From the NCBI GenBank assembly GCA_032629725.1, contig JAFEVB010000042.1:1-64000 (forward strand): a stretch of DNA of 64,000 nucleotides. The letters are read 5' to 3'. The position numbers and the translations under genes were made by a program. This DNA comes from Gremmenia infestans (Eukaryota > Ascomycota > Leotiomycetes > Helotiales > Hamatocanthoscyphaceae). Shown piece after piece: positions 1-11,200 of the stretch (position 1 is the stretch's first letter; each line of letters opens with the position of its first letter). Under the pieces are notes generated by a model. It did not search any database. It was not told the origin of the DNA and worked only from the letters and a program-made list of their open reading frames with translations.

Positions 1-76
1 CCCTAACCCTAACCCTAACCCTAACCCTAACCCTAACCCTAACCCTAACCCTAACCCTAACCCTAACCCTAACCCT
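1..76. repeat. Telomeric repeat array (CCCTAA)n
   Basis: About 12.5 perfect head-to-tail copies of CCCTAA start at base 1 and break off in CCCTACTAAG. The C-rich strand reading inward from a left end is the orientation expected for a chromosome terminus, with the TTAGGG strand running outward. The array is uninterrupted, so this is a real telomere rather than an interstitial relic. Confidence 0.98.
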
Positions 77-1472
77 ACTAAGATAGATATAGAGTAAAAA
101 AGAAAGATATAACTATTAGAACTTATCTTATAATATTTATTATACTTATTTAGCTAGTTAGAATAATAAAAGAAAAAAAAATACTATATTAAAGATAGTT
201 TTATAATTAAAAGATCTATTATTTTAAAACTATATATAATATTAGTTGTAAAAATATAAGTAGTTAGTTTTTAAAACTATATATACTATCTATTTTGAAA
301 TTAATAAAATAGCTTAATAAAGTTATTATAATTATATAGTAATAATCTTAATAAATACTTACTACTTTAAAATTAGATCTTATATATATTTATATATAAT
401 TTTATATAGATTTTACGCATTTAGGAAAAGTGATAGAATAAGGCATAGATAAAATAGTATAGTTAAAAATTTAAGATTTTATAAAAATGAAATTCTATTA
501 GCTACTAAGCCTAAGAGTCCCCGCAAAAATCCTAATCCTAAGTATGAAGGAACGTATAGAATAAGCGAGCAGAGGCGGCTTTTTAAGCAAATTTTGGCAA
601 TGAGATGTCGCCGGACGTACAAGCAGCCAATATTGGCTCTTAAGTACCCACTACGCTCGCCAACTCAGAGCGTGCTTACCTAGGCTTACTTACGACTTAG
701 ATATGCTCACTATTAACTCGGGTATGCTCACCCTTGGATTAGGCTAACGCAGCAGCTTCTCACGTTCAAAATGGAATGGAACCAGCGAGGGAGAAATTGT
801 TCTAGTAAGTATGCGTATTTTATGATCTTTATTCAAAAGTCCACGTTATGGACATCGCAAAACAATAACTGCCCACCATCTTGGCTCTATTTGTGTGTTC
901 TCCTTTAGCGTTATCAGATTTGATCCACTGGAGCAAGTGTGCCGTTGGGTGATGGTGAACTATCTGAAGCTCTGTTTTTTCGATTCTTTCTCTCTCTGTG
1001 GTATTTTTCTCCCTTCTGGATTATATCTGTCGTCAAAATGCAAGTGTCTGAGTGGCGTTGGCTAGCATCGATGTTTATTTTCTTTCCTGATTTTCAAGGA
1101 AGACTATGTTTTCGATTTTCCAATGGACAAAGTGTTTCCCTAGTGATATTAAAAGCGATACCTCAACGATTGAGGTTTGATTAAAGCATAAGGAACTATC
1201 AACATTGAGGCGATCGAAGCGTTGGCACATCTGTGCCAAATTGGGGTCATTTGTAATGTGCTAAAGGAATCCAATCTCATGCATGTGGACTTCTTCTGAA
1301 TTCTATCATAATATTATTTGTAACATGCTATTCTAAGTCTTAAAACAATTAATAAGCAAGCCTTGCAAGCCAATTAATTAAAGCCTTTCTTTACAAAATG
1401 CTATATTATAATAGCTAGAGCATAAGACCCCTCATTGTATTAAGGTCCGGGGGTTGCATAAGATAATCCTAT
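77..1472. other. Subtelomeric gene-free DNA, AT-rich in its first 400 bases
   Basis: Bases 77 to about 480 are almost pure A/T with dense TA steps, as in DNA worn down by repeat-induced point mutation. Base composition becomes more even from about 500. I see no gene with an ATG and recognisable product. The longest open frame (939-1184) lacks an ATG start. No transposon protein is recognisable. Confidence 0.75.
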
Positions 1473-3517
1473 CTAGATGCGCAAAGAGTCCTTGATCTCG
1501 TTCAAGTAATCCATCGGTTCTGACCTGAAATTGTCCGTGATGACAGTAATGTCACCTTCCTCTTTCCAACTCATTGCTTGACGTTTGGATGAGTCGTACT
1601 GTGGCCAATTAGGGACATCCTCCAAGCCGGCAGTGTTGGGATCCAAGTTATGGGTAAATGCAACAAGTACACCCATCAAATGATAAGTATTTCTGCTAAC
1701 GGCCTCTGGAATTGTGCCGAACCAGTTAAGAAAAACGTCTGCAGCATGGAAAGAACCAAGGATGGGCACATTTGTGAGGCCAGTGTCGGTAAGAAGATTC
1801 CCGATGTTACCTTCCCCAAGGACAGATGCTGGAATTTCCGTTTCAATAATATAAGTCCATTTTGGAGCAGTAATCTTGTCGAGAATCTGCCGCCGCTGAG
1901 CCTGGAAGCTGTAGTCTCCTACGAGTTCGGAAAGACGTTGGAATTGCGGACCAATTCCGACAGGAGTTCCGTCGATGGGGTTCATTAGGTAGAGATCCAT
2001 GATCTTCTCGAGTTGTGCTTCAGTTGCGTTGGGCCACTTTACTTAGGAGTTAGCAACGCGCTCAATATGGGATGCCGCGGCACTTACCCAATATGTCTTG
2101 AAATAGTCGATAACCTCATCTGTGGTGGTGGTATTGAGTGCAGTAACAAGGGAGAAGAGAGTACCTTCACTGCAATGACACCGGGCTATCAGCAGTGTGA
2201 AAGACTTAACGCCAGAATACGAAAGTCACTTACTCTTTCATGTCCCCGATGATGACAGGTACATCAGCAATTTTTCCCTTGTCGACCAGAACATCCGGGC
2301 TTTCCGTGAGGAGTTTCCCATCCGGTCGAAGCGTCCAGGTGGATGCTAAGCTGCGATATCCAAGGAAGTAATTTATCGTTTGAAGTTGTTCGTAGATCTT
2401 CTCGTATGGAGCAGCACGCAGACAGTCGATCTTGGCGGCTCCTTTAGTAGCTCCACACCCAACAAATTCCGCCAGGTTATCGAAGGTAGCCTGTTGACGC
2501 TCAGGGCCCTGAACCTTGACTGGGCCTCCACTCATGGCGATAGCTCCTCTGACTTGATTTCACAGTCAGCACCGAAAACAAGCCCGGCCAGGCTTGCTGT
2601 ACAGAGAGTTAGGGATATGAATCTACACTTACAGAGACCTTCGTTGTCACCGCCATTTGCCACGAGATGTCCGCTAACCGACCAGGAACCTGCTGACTCT
2701 CCCATGATGGTTACCTTGTCCGGATCGCCACCGAATGCCGCAATTTGCTTGTTGACCCATCTCATGGCATTCCGCTGGTCCTCTAGACCGAGATTGAGCA
2801 ATCCAGCATCTGCCAATTCCTGTGACGCACTGAAGCCAAAATGATTCAGGCGGTAATTGATGGATGTGACGATGATTGGCTGTCCCATCTCGACAGAGCG
2901 CTTCACGATGTTTGCGCCTTGGTAGAGAACACCGGGAAGGGCAGACAGCTCTGAAAACACAGAACTCGAAGCGCCGGACTCAAAGCCACCACCGTGAATC
3001 CACATCAAAACTGGCAGTTTTTGGCCCTCGGTCGCGTTCTGGGGACGTTGGATATTGATCGACAGACAATCCTCCGCCTGCTTGAGAACTGGGGATAGAC
3101 CGAACTCGATCAAACCTCCGAGGGCTCCTATTCCAAGGTCGTTTGGAGCAAACTCCGAGACTAACTCATGCTGTGGGCATGCTGGACCGTAGTCACTGAC
3201 ATCTGAGACGAGGAAGTTTAGCACTATTCAGTATACATCACAACGAAGAAATATGGTGGCCTACTAAGAATTCCCGAAACTGGCTGATCAACAATCACCG
3301 AGTGGTCGAATCTTGGGGCCGATGCATATGGAATGCCTAGGTAGTTTGAGGTTCCCGTTATGTCGTCGTCTTTACCCTGAAATTGAGCATAGCTAGTTGT
3401 TACAATAGGGGACTTGCCGCCGACGAATAAGGTGGCTCCACTAAGCAGTGAGCTATGAACCTGGTACCATTGCGATGAAGCAATTAGAACGAGGATATAG
3501 CAAGACTTGTTGTACAT
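1473..3517 (-). CDS. Secreted type-B carboxylesterase (alpha/beta hydrolase)
   Basis: Five exons join in frame: 3517-3265, 3202-2633, 2552-2234, 2169-2088, 2036-1473, giving about 595 aa, the usual length for fungal carboxylesterase/lipase type B. Residues 1-23 look like a signal peptide (MYNKSC followed by a hydrophobic run), so the enzyme is probably secreted. Visible motifs are the oxyanion HGGG (WIHGGGF), the serine elbow GESAGS near residue 252, and a late GSFHAADVF near residue 505 that carries the likely catalytic His. DYGPACPQ follows the first intron as in the family. All four introns are GT-AG, 51-80 nt. Substrate cannot be told from sequence; the family hydrolyses carboxylic esters. 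It lies at the telomere side of the PKS and points the same way, so a tailoring or ester-cleaving role for the PKS product is possible but only inferred. Confidence 0.9.
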
Positions 3518-5293
3518 TTTGGATGCCGACTGAGGCTTAGGAGATGGGATGAAGTTGAGAATTCACCTGAAAGATGCAACGGGTAGGAGCAATATATAGG
3601 ACCTGTTACAAGCTCGTTATGTATCCATGGAGGAGTATGAAATGGAAGGTTTAACTCACGGCACAATATCCGACTTTACTGCCGAGGAAGTTGTATCTGC
3701 TTTGCTACATCTGGGGCCTCGCATATAGCACTCGATCACGGAGATGTGGAACGGTTGACTGCCTGCCATGGGCTAGTACAGTACGAATGTGCAAATGATA
3801 TCTGATATCCCACTGACTTGTACCCAGTAGCCAATATATTTGACCCCTATTGCGTATTTAAACTTGGGTATATTAATTATGAAGATCCTCCGCGCTAAGG
3901 CCAGAAGGCACATTTGAAGTAGTCCCTAACGGTACAAGCTTATCTTTAGTCAGATGATCAATCCTCGTGACCGATACTCTAGGAAATCTCTTTTCTCCAA
4001 AAGTGACCACATCCAAGGCCTCTAGCACGTTGAGTCTATGCCGCAAATGAACTTGTTTAATGAACGCCGGCTGGGTACTTGGACTTAAATAATCTATACC
4101 ATCTTTGCGTATTCCGGTTCCTGATGCGTGAAGCCTTGAGCACCTATCGATATACCTCTATGTTGGTATCTAGTATTCAAGGGAGTTACAGCCTCCCGTT
4201 TCCAACCTTGGCCGTGGCTGGATCGCTGGACGAGATGGCACGACAAGCATAGGCTCATGATTCAGGGTGACATCGTACATGAGATCGGTAGATGAGATGA
4301 GATGAGGATATTCGCATCCGTTAGAGTGGGTGTGTTTAGACCGGGATGGTGAAAGGCCTGTTAATCTAGGAAGATCATAGGCTTAGCAACTAGTTCTTTT
4401 TTCAGTCAATCTTAATACGCACGATCATTTTGCAAATCCCAAGAACCTTGTAATGATCTCAACGTGGCCGAAGAAGCCGCTACTCTGAATTTTATGGAGA
4501 AAGCTGGATTACTCTAAGTCGACTTGAAAGAACGATAAGTCGGGTTACGCTAGCTACTTTAGAGAGGCATTACGTAACATATTAAAATGAACAGGTCCAC
4601 TCGCCGAGCACTTCCACCACCACCGAAAAACAGAGGTACCCGACCTCGCCGAGGTACCTCTACATGTACGATAAAAAGAGCGGATTTTGTGCATGGGCCT
4701 CAACCACCAAAAAAAGAATCCCCCTCTAATTTTATGTTATTTAACTATCTATACGTCTATAATCATGCAATCTCTTAGTATAATACATATCTGGACTTGT
4801 ATGCGTGCTATATAGTAATAATTTATATAGTATTATATATTATTATATCTAAAAGTCCGCGTTTTAGGTAGGTATAGCCTATGCGTAAAATCCGCCTTCT
4901 TTTTCATACCTGTAGATCTTATATATTCAAGGGTTTTCACTTCTAGACCTCTTTAATCCCTAGATATTAGCTTATGAATATAGTAATATTGTTCTTTCTC
5001 TCTAAATTGTGATTCTCTATCATCTGACTCTTATATAATATAACTTATATATATTCTTAATATATTATCTTAATACTTACTAGTATTTATATACTTTTAT
5101 ATTAGATATATTTTATAATTAAATTTAAATATTAACTATTAATAATTTAAACTAGTAAAATAGAATTATATAGAATTATAATTAAAACCTATATAGAAAT
5201 CCATTTCTAGTAAGCTAGTACTAATTCTAATAAGCTATAACTTTAAATTAAGTTAAATAAATAGAAATTAATTCTTAATATTAAATTATTATA
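3518..5293. other. Intergenic region with AT-rich block (about 4730-5293)
   Basis: The first 1.2 kb has mixed composition and no recognisable gene. From about 4730 to 5293 it becomes nearly all A/T with dense TA steps, ending directly at the PKS stop codon. Just before the AT block lies a nested inverted repeat (4632-4661). An open frame at 4587-4778 does begin with ATG, but its composition and position suggest it is not coding. Confidence 0.7.
4632..4661. repeat. Nested inverted repeat at edge of AT-rich block
   Basis: AGAGGTACC (4632-4640) is the reverse complement of GGTACCTCT (4653-4661), and ACCTCG-C-CGAGGT (4643-4655) forms a second dyad inside it. TACATGTA follows within a few bases. 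It could be a worn transposon terminus or a hairpin; nothing decides between these. Confidence 0.5.
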
Positions 5294-8200
5294 CTAGCTA
5301 TTGTCTTTCAGCTTACTCAATTTAACTATACTACTTCCAATCCCAATTGCACTTGCACCGCCCATAATCTCAAATATAGGAATATCAGCAGCGAATTCCC
5401 GCGCCAACCAATTCCGCAGCTCTACACCAAGAAGTGAATCAACGCCGTAGTTAAGAAGCGGCTGGAAGATGTCGATATCGTGGTTTGTTAGGGATGCGGC
5501 AGATGTAGAGAGCAAGTGGGCGACTTTAGTGCGGAGCGAATGCGCAATCACGAGTGCTGCTTCTAATGGTGCGGCAGCGAGGAAGCGGGATTTGAGGCCG
5601 ACTAGCTCTGGGGCTGCGAAGGTGGTAGGGTTACTGGAGGACTCCTGGTAGAGGTATAGGTGTCTGAAAAGGGGGGACCTTTGTTGTTTCATGTGAGGAG
5701 TTTGCAGCCCGACTAGTATCTGGCTTTCCTCCAAAACAATTCTAGTAGGGGAGGATGGCTGTCGCTTCTTCCTAATGCAAGTGTCAAGCAAGGACCGCAG
5801 GTGATCTGGGGTGATAGTTAGGAATTGCCCGCTGGACATGAGACGCTCGGTGATTTCTTTGTTGCGCGAAAGGTAACCGATACCGCTGACGATGCCTAGG
5901 TCGAGGGCGTAGCTATTGCGGTGACCAAGGGATGTACGATAGCGGGCGAGGGCATCTTGGAAAGTGTTTCCAGCGGCATAATTAGCTTGGCCTACTTGGC
6001 CAAAGGTACCACACAAGGAGGAAAAAGACACAAAGAATTCAAGATCGGAAGGTAAAAGTGTATGTAAGTTCCATGAGCCGTTAGTTTTAGGCGCGGTGCT
6101 AGAAACCCAGGATAGGAAAGGCATATTGTCGAAAAGAGAGTCCTATTGCAGAATATGTTAGAAGTCGGAATGATAACTTCCATGCAAGGACGAGAGCTTA
6201 GTAAACCTACTGCTAACACCATAGATGCTTGGATACAGCCTCTGATAGGTGGCATTTCTACCAAGTACTGCTCAAGCAAGGCTTGCAACGCCTCCGCGTC
6301 CGAGACGTCACAGGCGGGTGTTTTGACTATCACCCCGTCGTCTTCGAGTTCTTGAAGAAAACTGGCAGTATCATGCCCTGTGGGACCTGAACGAGACAGG
6401 AGAATTAGGTGCCGGGCCCCTTGCTCGACCAGCCATCTAGCGACCATTTGACCAATGCCACCAAGTCCGCCAGAGATGAGATATGATTTGGCTCCTGCCA
6501 GATTGAAATGCTCTGTTGGTCGTATAGCAACCTTCTATCTTGTTAGCGCATCAAATCTTCCTATTTACAGATGCAAATATAACCCACTGGTACAGAAGCT
6601 TGTTTGTCTAGCACCACGGCAACTTTTCCCATACTCTTCCCACTTCTTAGATGTCCAAGAGCTTCTCCTAAATTTTCCACTGAATATACCCCTAAGGGTT
6701 TGATGTAATAAAGCTTTCTCTCTTCGAATAATTCAATCACCTTTTTGAAATGCACCGAGAGTATTTCTCTACGTTCGGATATAAGGTTGATCATATCGAC
6801 GGCGAAAAGGGATACGTTAGCAGCAGAGTTCCGCATTCGGACACTTGAACTCGAACGGTCTGTCCTCGAAAGGTCGACGAATCGCCCATAAGACGCCACA
6901 CAATCCCAAGAGGCTTCTCGACCTTCGCCGGAAAGGGTGTTGACCACAATGTCAACAGCGGTAGTGCTGATACGCTTGATGCTTTGAGCAAAATCCGTAT
7001 CCCGGCTGAAAAATATGTGATCCTCCGGAATTCCATACGTATCGATAAGCAGTGATTTCTTCTCGGCTGAACTCACAGTGACGAATATGTTGGACAAACC
7101 TAGCATTCGAGACATCTGGATGGTAGCCTGACCTAGTCCTCCAGCTGCAGAGTGAATCAAGATCGACTCACCTCTCCGTGCTCGTACCAGATCAAGAATA
7201 TAATATGCCGCGAGAAAAGAGAACGGTAAGCACGCTGCTTCAGGAAAGGAAGAATTTTTAGGAACTTTCGCCACACACTCATAGTTCAAACGAACATGGG
7301 ACTTGAAGACTTCGGTCCCCCATCCGCATACTCTATCACCTGGCTGGAAATTCTGGCAACCTTTGCCAACACGTACCACGACACCGGCACATTCATGGGT
7401 GAAAGATCTTTCTGTTACGATGCCAGTAGCAGCAAGAACATTGAGAAAGTTGAGTCCCACGGCTCGAATTTCGATCTCGACTTCCATTGGTAACAATGTT
7501 TCAGGGGTGGTCTGCGGGCGGAAGTAAAAGCTGTCCAGTACTCCAATATCTTGCATTGCGAGACTCGTTGACCCTGTATCAGAGTATTGCATTGTCTTCA
7601 TCATCGGCTTAGTAGACCGAGAGCGGGCTGGTTGAGAGAATTCATCGGCTGGAATGATTCTCCCAATTTGCAGTCGACCATTCGACTCAATGAAAGTGTT
7701 TTCGCCATCCTTAGAGACGGTCCCATAGAGCGCCTTCTCCAGCACAGCGCCGAGCTTCTCTATTTGAGTTTTCGTAAGGTGTATTGCTATTTCGAAAGCC
7801 AAAACGACAAAAGATAGTTGGCTGTTTTCATTTCTGAGAACCCTGCTCAGCCCATCAATCATAGCGTAGTCTGGATGTGCATTCGGTCCACCGCCTCTAG
7901 TAACCCATATCACGGTTTTGGCAGCTTGGAGTAATCTTTGAAGGGACGCGAATTGGTCGGCTGTCATGTCCCTCAGGAATGGTTGAAAAAGCTCTATCAT
8001 ACAGAGGTACGCCGCATCCGGGTTGCTAGAGGCCAATGCTTGCTTCAGGGATGTCGTGCGAGTGACTTTGTATCCCTTAATTTCGAGATGAGCGTTTGTT
8101 TGGCTGATGTCGAGTTGTGAGGTTTCTAATTCTGGCGCTATCATTACTATTTCCTGTTTCACCGTATGGCCCTCTGGTTTTGAGACTTCTGTGGCGGTTG

Positions 8201-11200
8201 TGAGTATTAAGGACATCTGGCTACAATTATTGCTCTCGAAATCCTTAAGCTCAATGTCATTTCCAGAGAACCCTGCTTCGAGGAGCAGGTCACTCCATTT
8301 TGAGCTGTCTATAAGAGGCCCCGACAGTCGGAATTTCTCTGAACCTATTGTAGATATGTAAGTATCAAGTTACTAGGCAGAGCGGAGTGAACATACTAAG
8401 CCACCATCCAGGTAGAAGTCCCATAGAGAATGCGAATCTTGACAGTTCGGGTCTTACGAATTCCAATAAAAGAAGTTTCCCGCCACTGCCCGGCACATAT
8501 ATTAGTAAAATAGTCGTGTACAAGTATCAAGAGCGCCACTTACGGGCGAAGCAAAGATCGAACATGCTTCAGAGTAACACTAAGGGCTCTTGTTGCATGT
8601 AGAACCTATTACTAAGAGTAAACATATTACATATCAAGCACGATTTGGAAGCGACTTACAAGCGATGCAACAATCAGGTCGTAAGTGCCCAATACAAACC
8701 CCTGACTACCCGGATCCTTTTCAATGTCGAGCGTAAGAAATTTAAGGCGCTTGGACTCCTGAAATTCCTTCTTTGCTTGCTCAAAGAAACCAGAAGAAAT
8801 ATCAGTAAAATCGTACTGTGAATATTGAACATGTCGTAAACCTGATTGGGCTTGCGAAGACAAAGCTTCGAGAAGTACACGTGATGTGGCCCCCGTGCCG
8901 GCTCCAACCTCGAGAACCTTCATGCCGCTTTCCAGATGTGCGAGATGAGTGGCAATATCCCCCAAGCTGGAAAGCCAGTTACTTGTCTCGTGGAGTTCTT
9001 TGTATGTATCAGAGAGCAGCTCGTCTTGGAAAAGCAAACTGAGAGGGTCAACTTCGCCCCGCAGTAACTGAGGCATGCTTTGCCAGGTGCGTAAACAGAG
9101 GTGGCCTAGGTTGCTGGTTTTCTGCATTATTAAGCAGATATCACTAAAGTACTCATCATTTTCACGCAGTAATTTCCATTCTAATCGGAAGTTAGGCATT
9201 GAACTTGCTTCGTATAAACGATCCTGCTGGCAGATCCAATCGACGTATCTCGAGACAGTTTTGTTTGGAAATGTATGTATATCCTTTATCAACTGACTTG
9301 TTCTGTGTATAGCGAGGTACAGAAAGCAATCAAGCTGTTCAAACTGTTGGACTAGATCAGGCTTGATAGTTTGCATTTCTTTGCAGTACTGGAAGAGCTC
9401 TTTATTTGAAAGTAAGGTGAAATCGGGCATCCAAGTAATGCGATGGCACATGTTCGTGAGAGGGTCTTTGGGGGGAATGCCACCTATTGACAACCTTGTG
9501 CTTGCAGCCAGTGTGGCTTCGAGGCCTTCCAGCTTTGCGAAAACAGAACCTTGCTTAGTGTCGAGGACATAAACATTCCCTTGGCAAGAGGAGACACTTT
9601 CCAAAGTCAGATCAGCTGAAGCTCTTAAAATATTCGTCTCTTGACTGGATGCAGGCACTTTCGAAATCCTATTCGATATCCACAGGCTTTTGATGTGAGT
9701 AGGAATTTTCAAGCTTGATACACATAAGTCTTTCCCAATGCAAGATACCAACAATACTTGCATAAAAGCATCAAGTGTGGCTGGATGGATAGTATGCAAG
9801 TTGCATGATCTGTCATTTGATATAGTGATCGTAGCCGAGCAGGTACGTGGACCATGAATTATAGTCTCTAGCACTCGAAACTGAGGTCCATAGTTGTACC
9901 CTGCAGATTTCAGAGAATTATAGAGAATTTCTGGGGATATCTGATGACAGGACACTTTCTCCGTAGATGTCTGTATGCTTTGGTAGTGCAGGAAGTCGTC
10001 TTCATCCTTTCTGTCTTTGACTACCCCATTAGCCTTTCTGCTGTATTCGACCCCAACGTTCCCAAAGCAATGTTCGATGGAATTTGAGTCTTGAAATGAG
10101 TAAATCCTGAAGTTGAACCAGTTTATTTGATTTTCCCGAGAGCGCTTGCTGTTTTCCGGTCGGAGTGATATTTGTACTTCGATAGACCCTTTAGCAGGAA
10201 TGATCAAAGGAGTATGAAATGACGCTTCTTTGATCAAGTATCCACGAACATTGTCCTCGGAACCTGCAGTCTGCCTGACCGCTTCCAATGCCATTGTTAA
10301 CATTCCGGCAGCAGGGTATAAATATTGATTCTGGATCTGCATATAATCAGGAGCTATTGGTCGATGGAGGTGACAAACCATACCTTGTGATCCATTACCC
10401 ACGGAAAGGCAGATATCGATATGAAATTCCGCCATCTCGCATCCAAAGGATTCCAGTCGGAAACGGGCTTCCCCAGGAAAACGTTATTAGTATGTGTTGC
10501 AAAACGAAAATTCTTACTGAGTCTGCTTTCCAACCAATAGCTCTTAGCATGATCAAAAGGATACTCGGGCAAATCTGTCAAGATTTGAATACCTTGCATT
10601 GACTTGTCTGGATTGTTGATGGCAGTGAAGTTCATTGTATACCCAGAACAATGCAGCTGACCTGCAACACTAAGTAACGTTTCTGCAGCAGATACTCCTC
10701 GGGTCATTGCACTAAGATAAGTTGTCCGGCCTTGATTTGAACATTCTTCGAGCAGTTCACGCACAGGTCCTCGCAGTGCGGAGTGGGGCCCTACTTCAAT
10801 CAGAAAATCGACCAACGTTGTTCTTCTATGACTTCGGTCAAGGCTGGCTCTAGGTTCATTTCTTGAACCCACGCAAACCGGGGACACGGCGTCGCCAAAT
10901 CTGACAGGCGACAGGAGATTTTGTATCCAATAATCACTAGAATTGAGCTTTTCTGGTGATAAAACTTGTCCTGTCACGCTGGAAAGCATGATGGGTGGGC
11001 AGGATATTGTTTCTTTAGGCGTGTCAATGTTGGTGATCGATTCTTTATACAACTCTATTACAGGCACCATGTGTGGCGAGTGATAGGCCACACTTATTTT
11101 GAGCCTTTGCTTGGGTTGTCCGATTTCGTCAAGCAGAAGTTCGAGGGCTTCGATTTGATCCCTGTCCCCTGAGATAGTGATATTTGTTTTGCTGTTAATA

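Noticed and set aside
939..1184. Open frame of about 80 codons near the telomere
   Set aside because: It has no ATG start, no recognisable features and an aromatic-rich composition typical of chance frames in AT-rich DNA.
4587..4778. Open frame beginning MNRSTRRALPPPP
   Set aside because: It is short, overlaps an inverted repeat and ends in the AT block. It matches no family and has no splice logic to extend it.
8344..8660. Apparent break between the PKS methyltransferase and enoylreductase
   Set aside because: Three short GT-AG introns with two small exons rebuild VLHATRALS and the LLPGWW motif in frame.
10354..10435. Apparent frameshift inside the PKS dehydratase domain
   Set aside because: A 47-nt GT-AG intron (10337-10383) joins DHK to IQNQYLYPAAG and restores both frame and motif, so the gene is not broken here.
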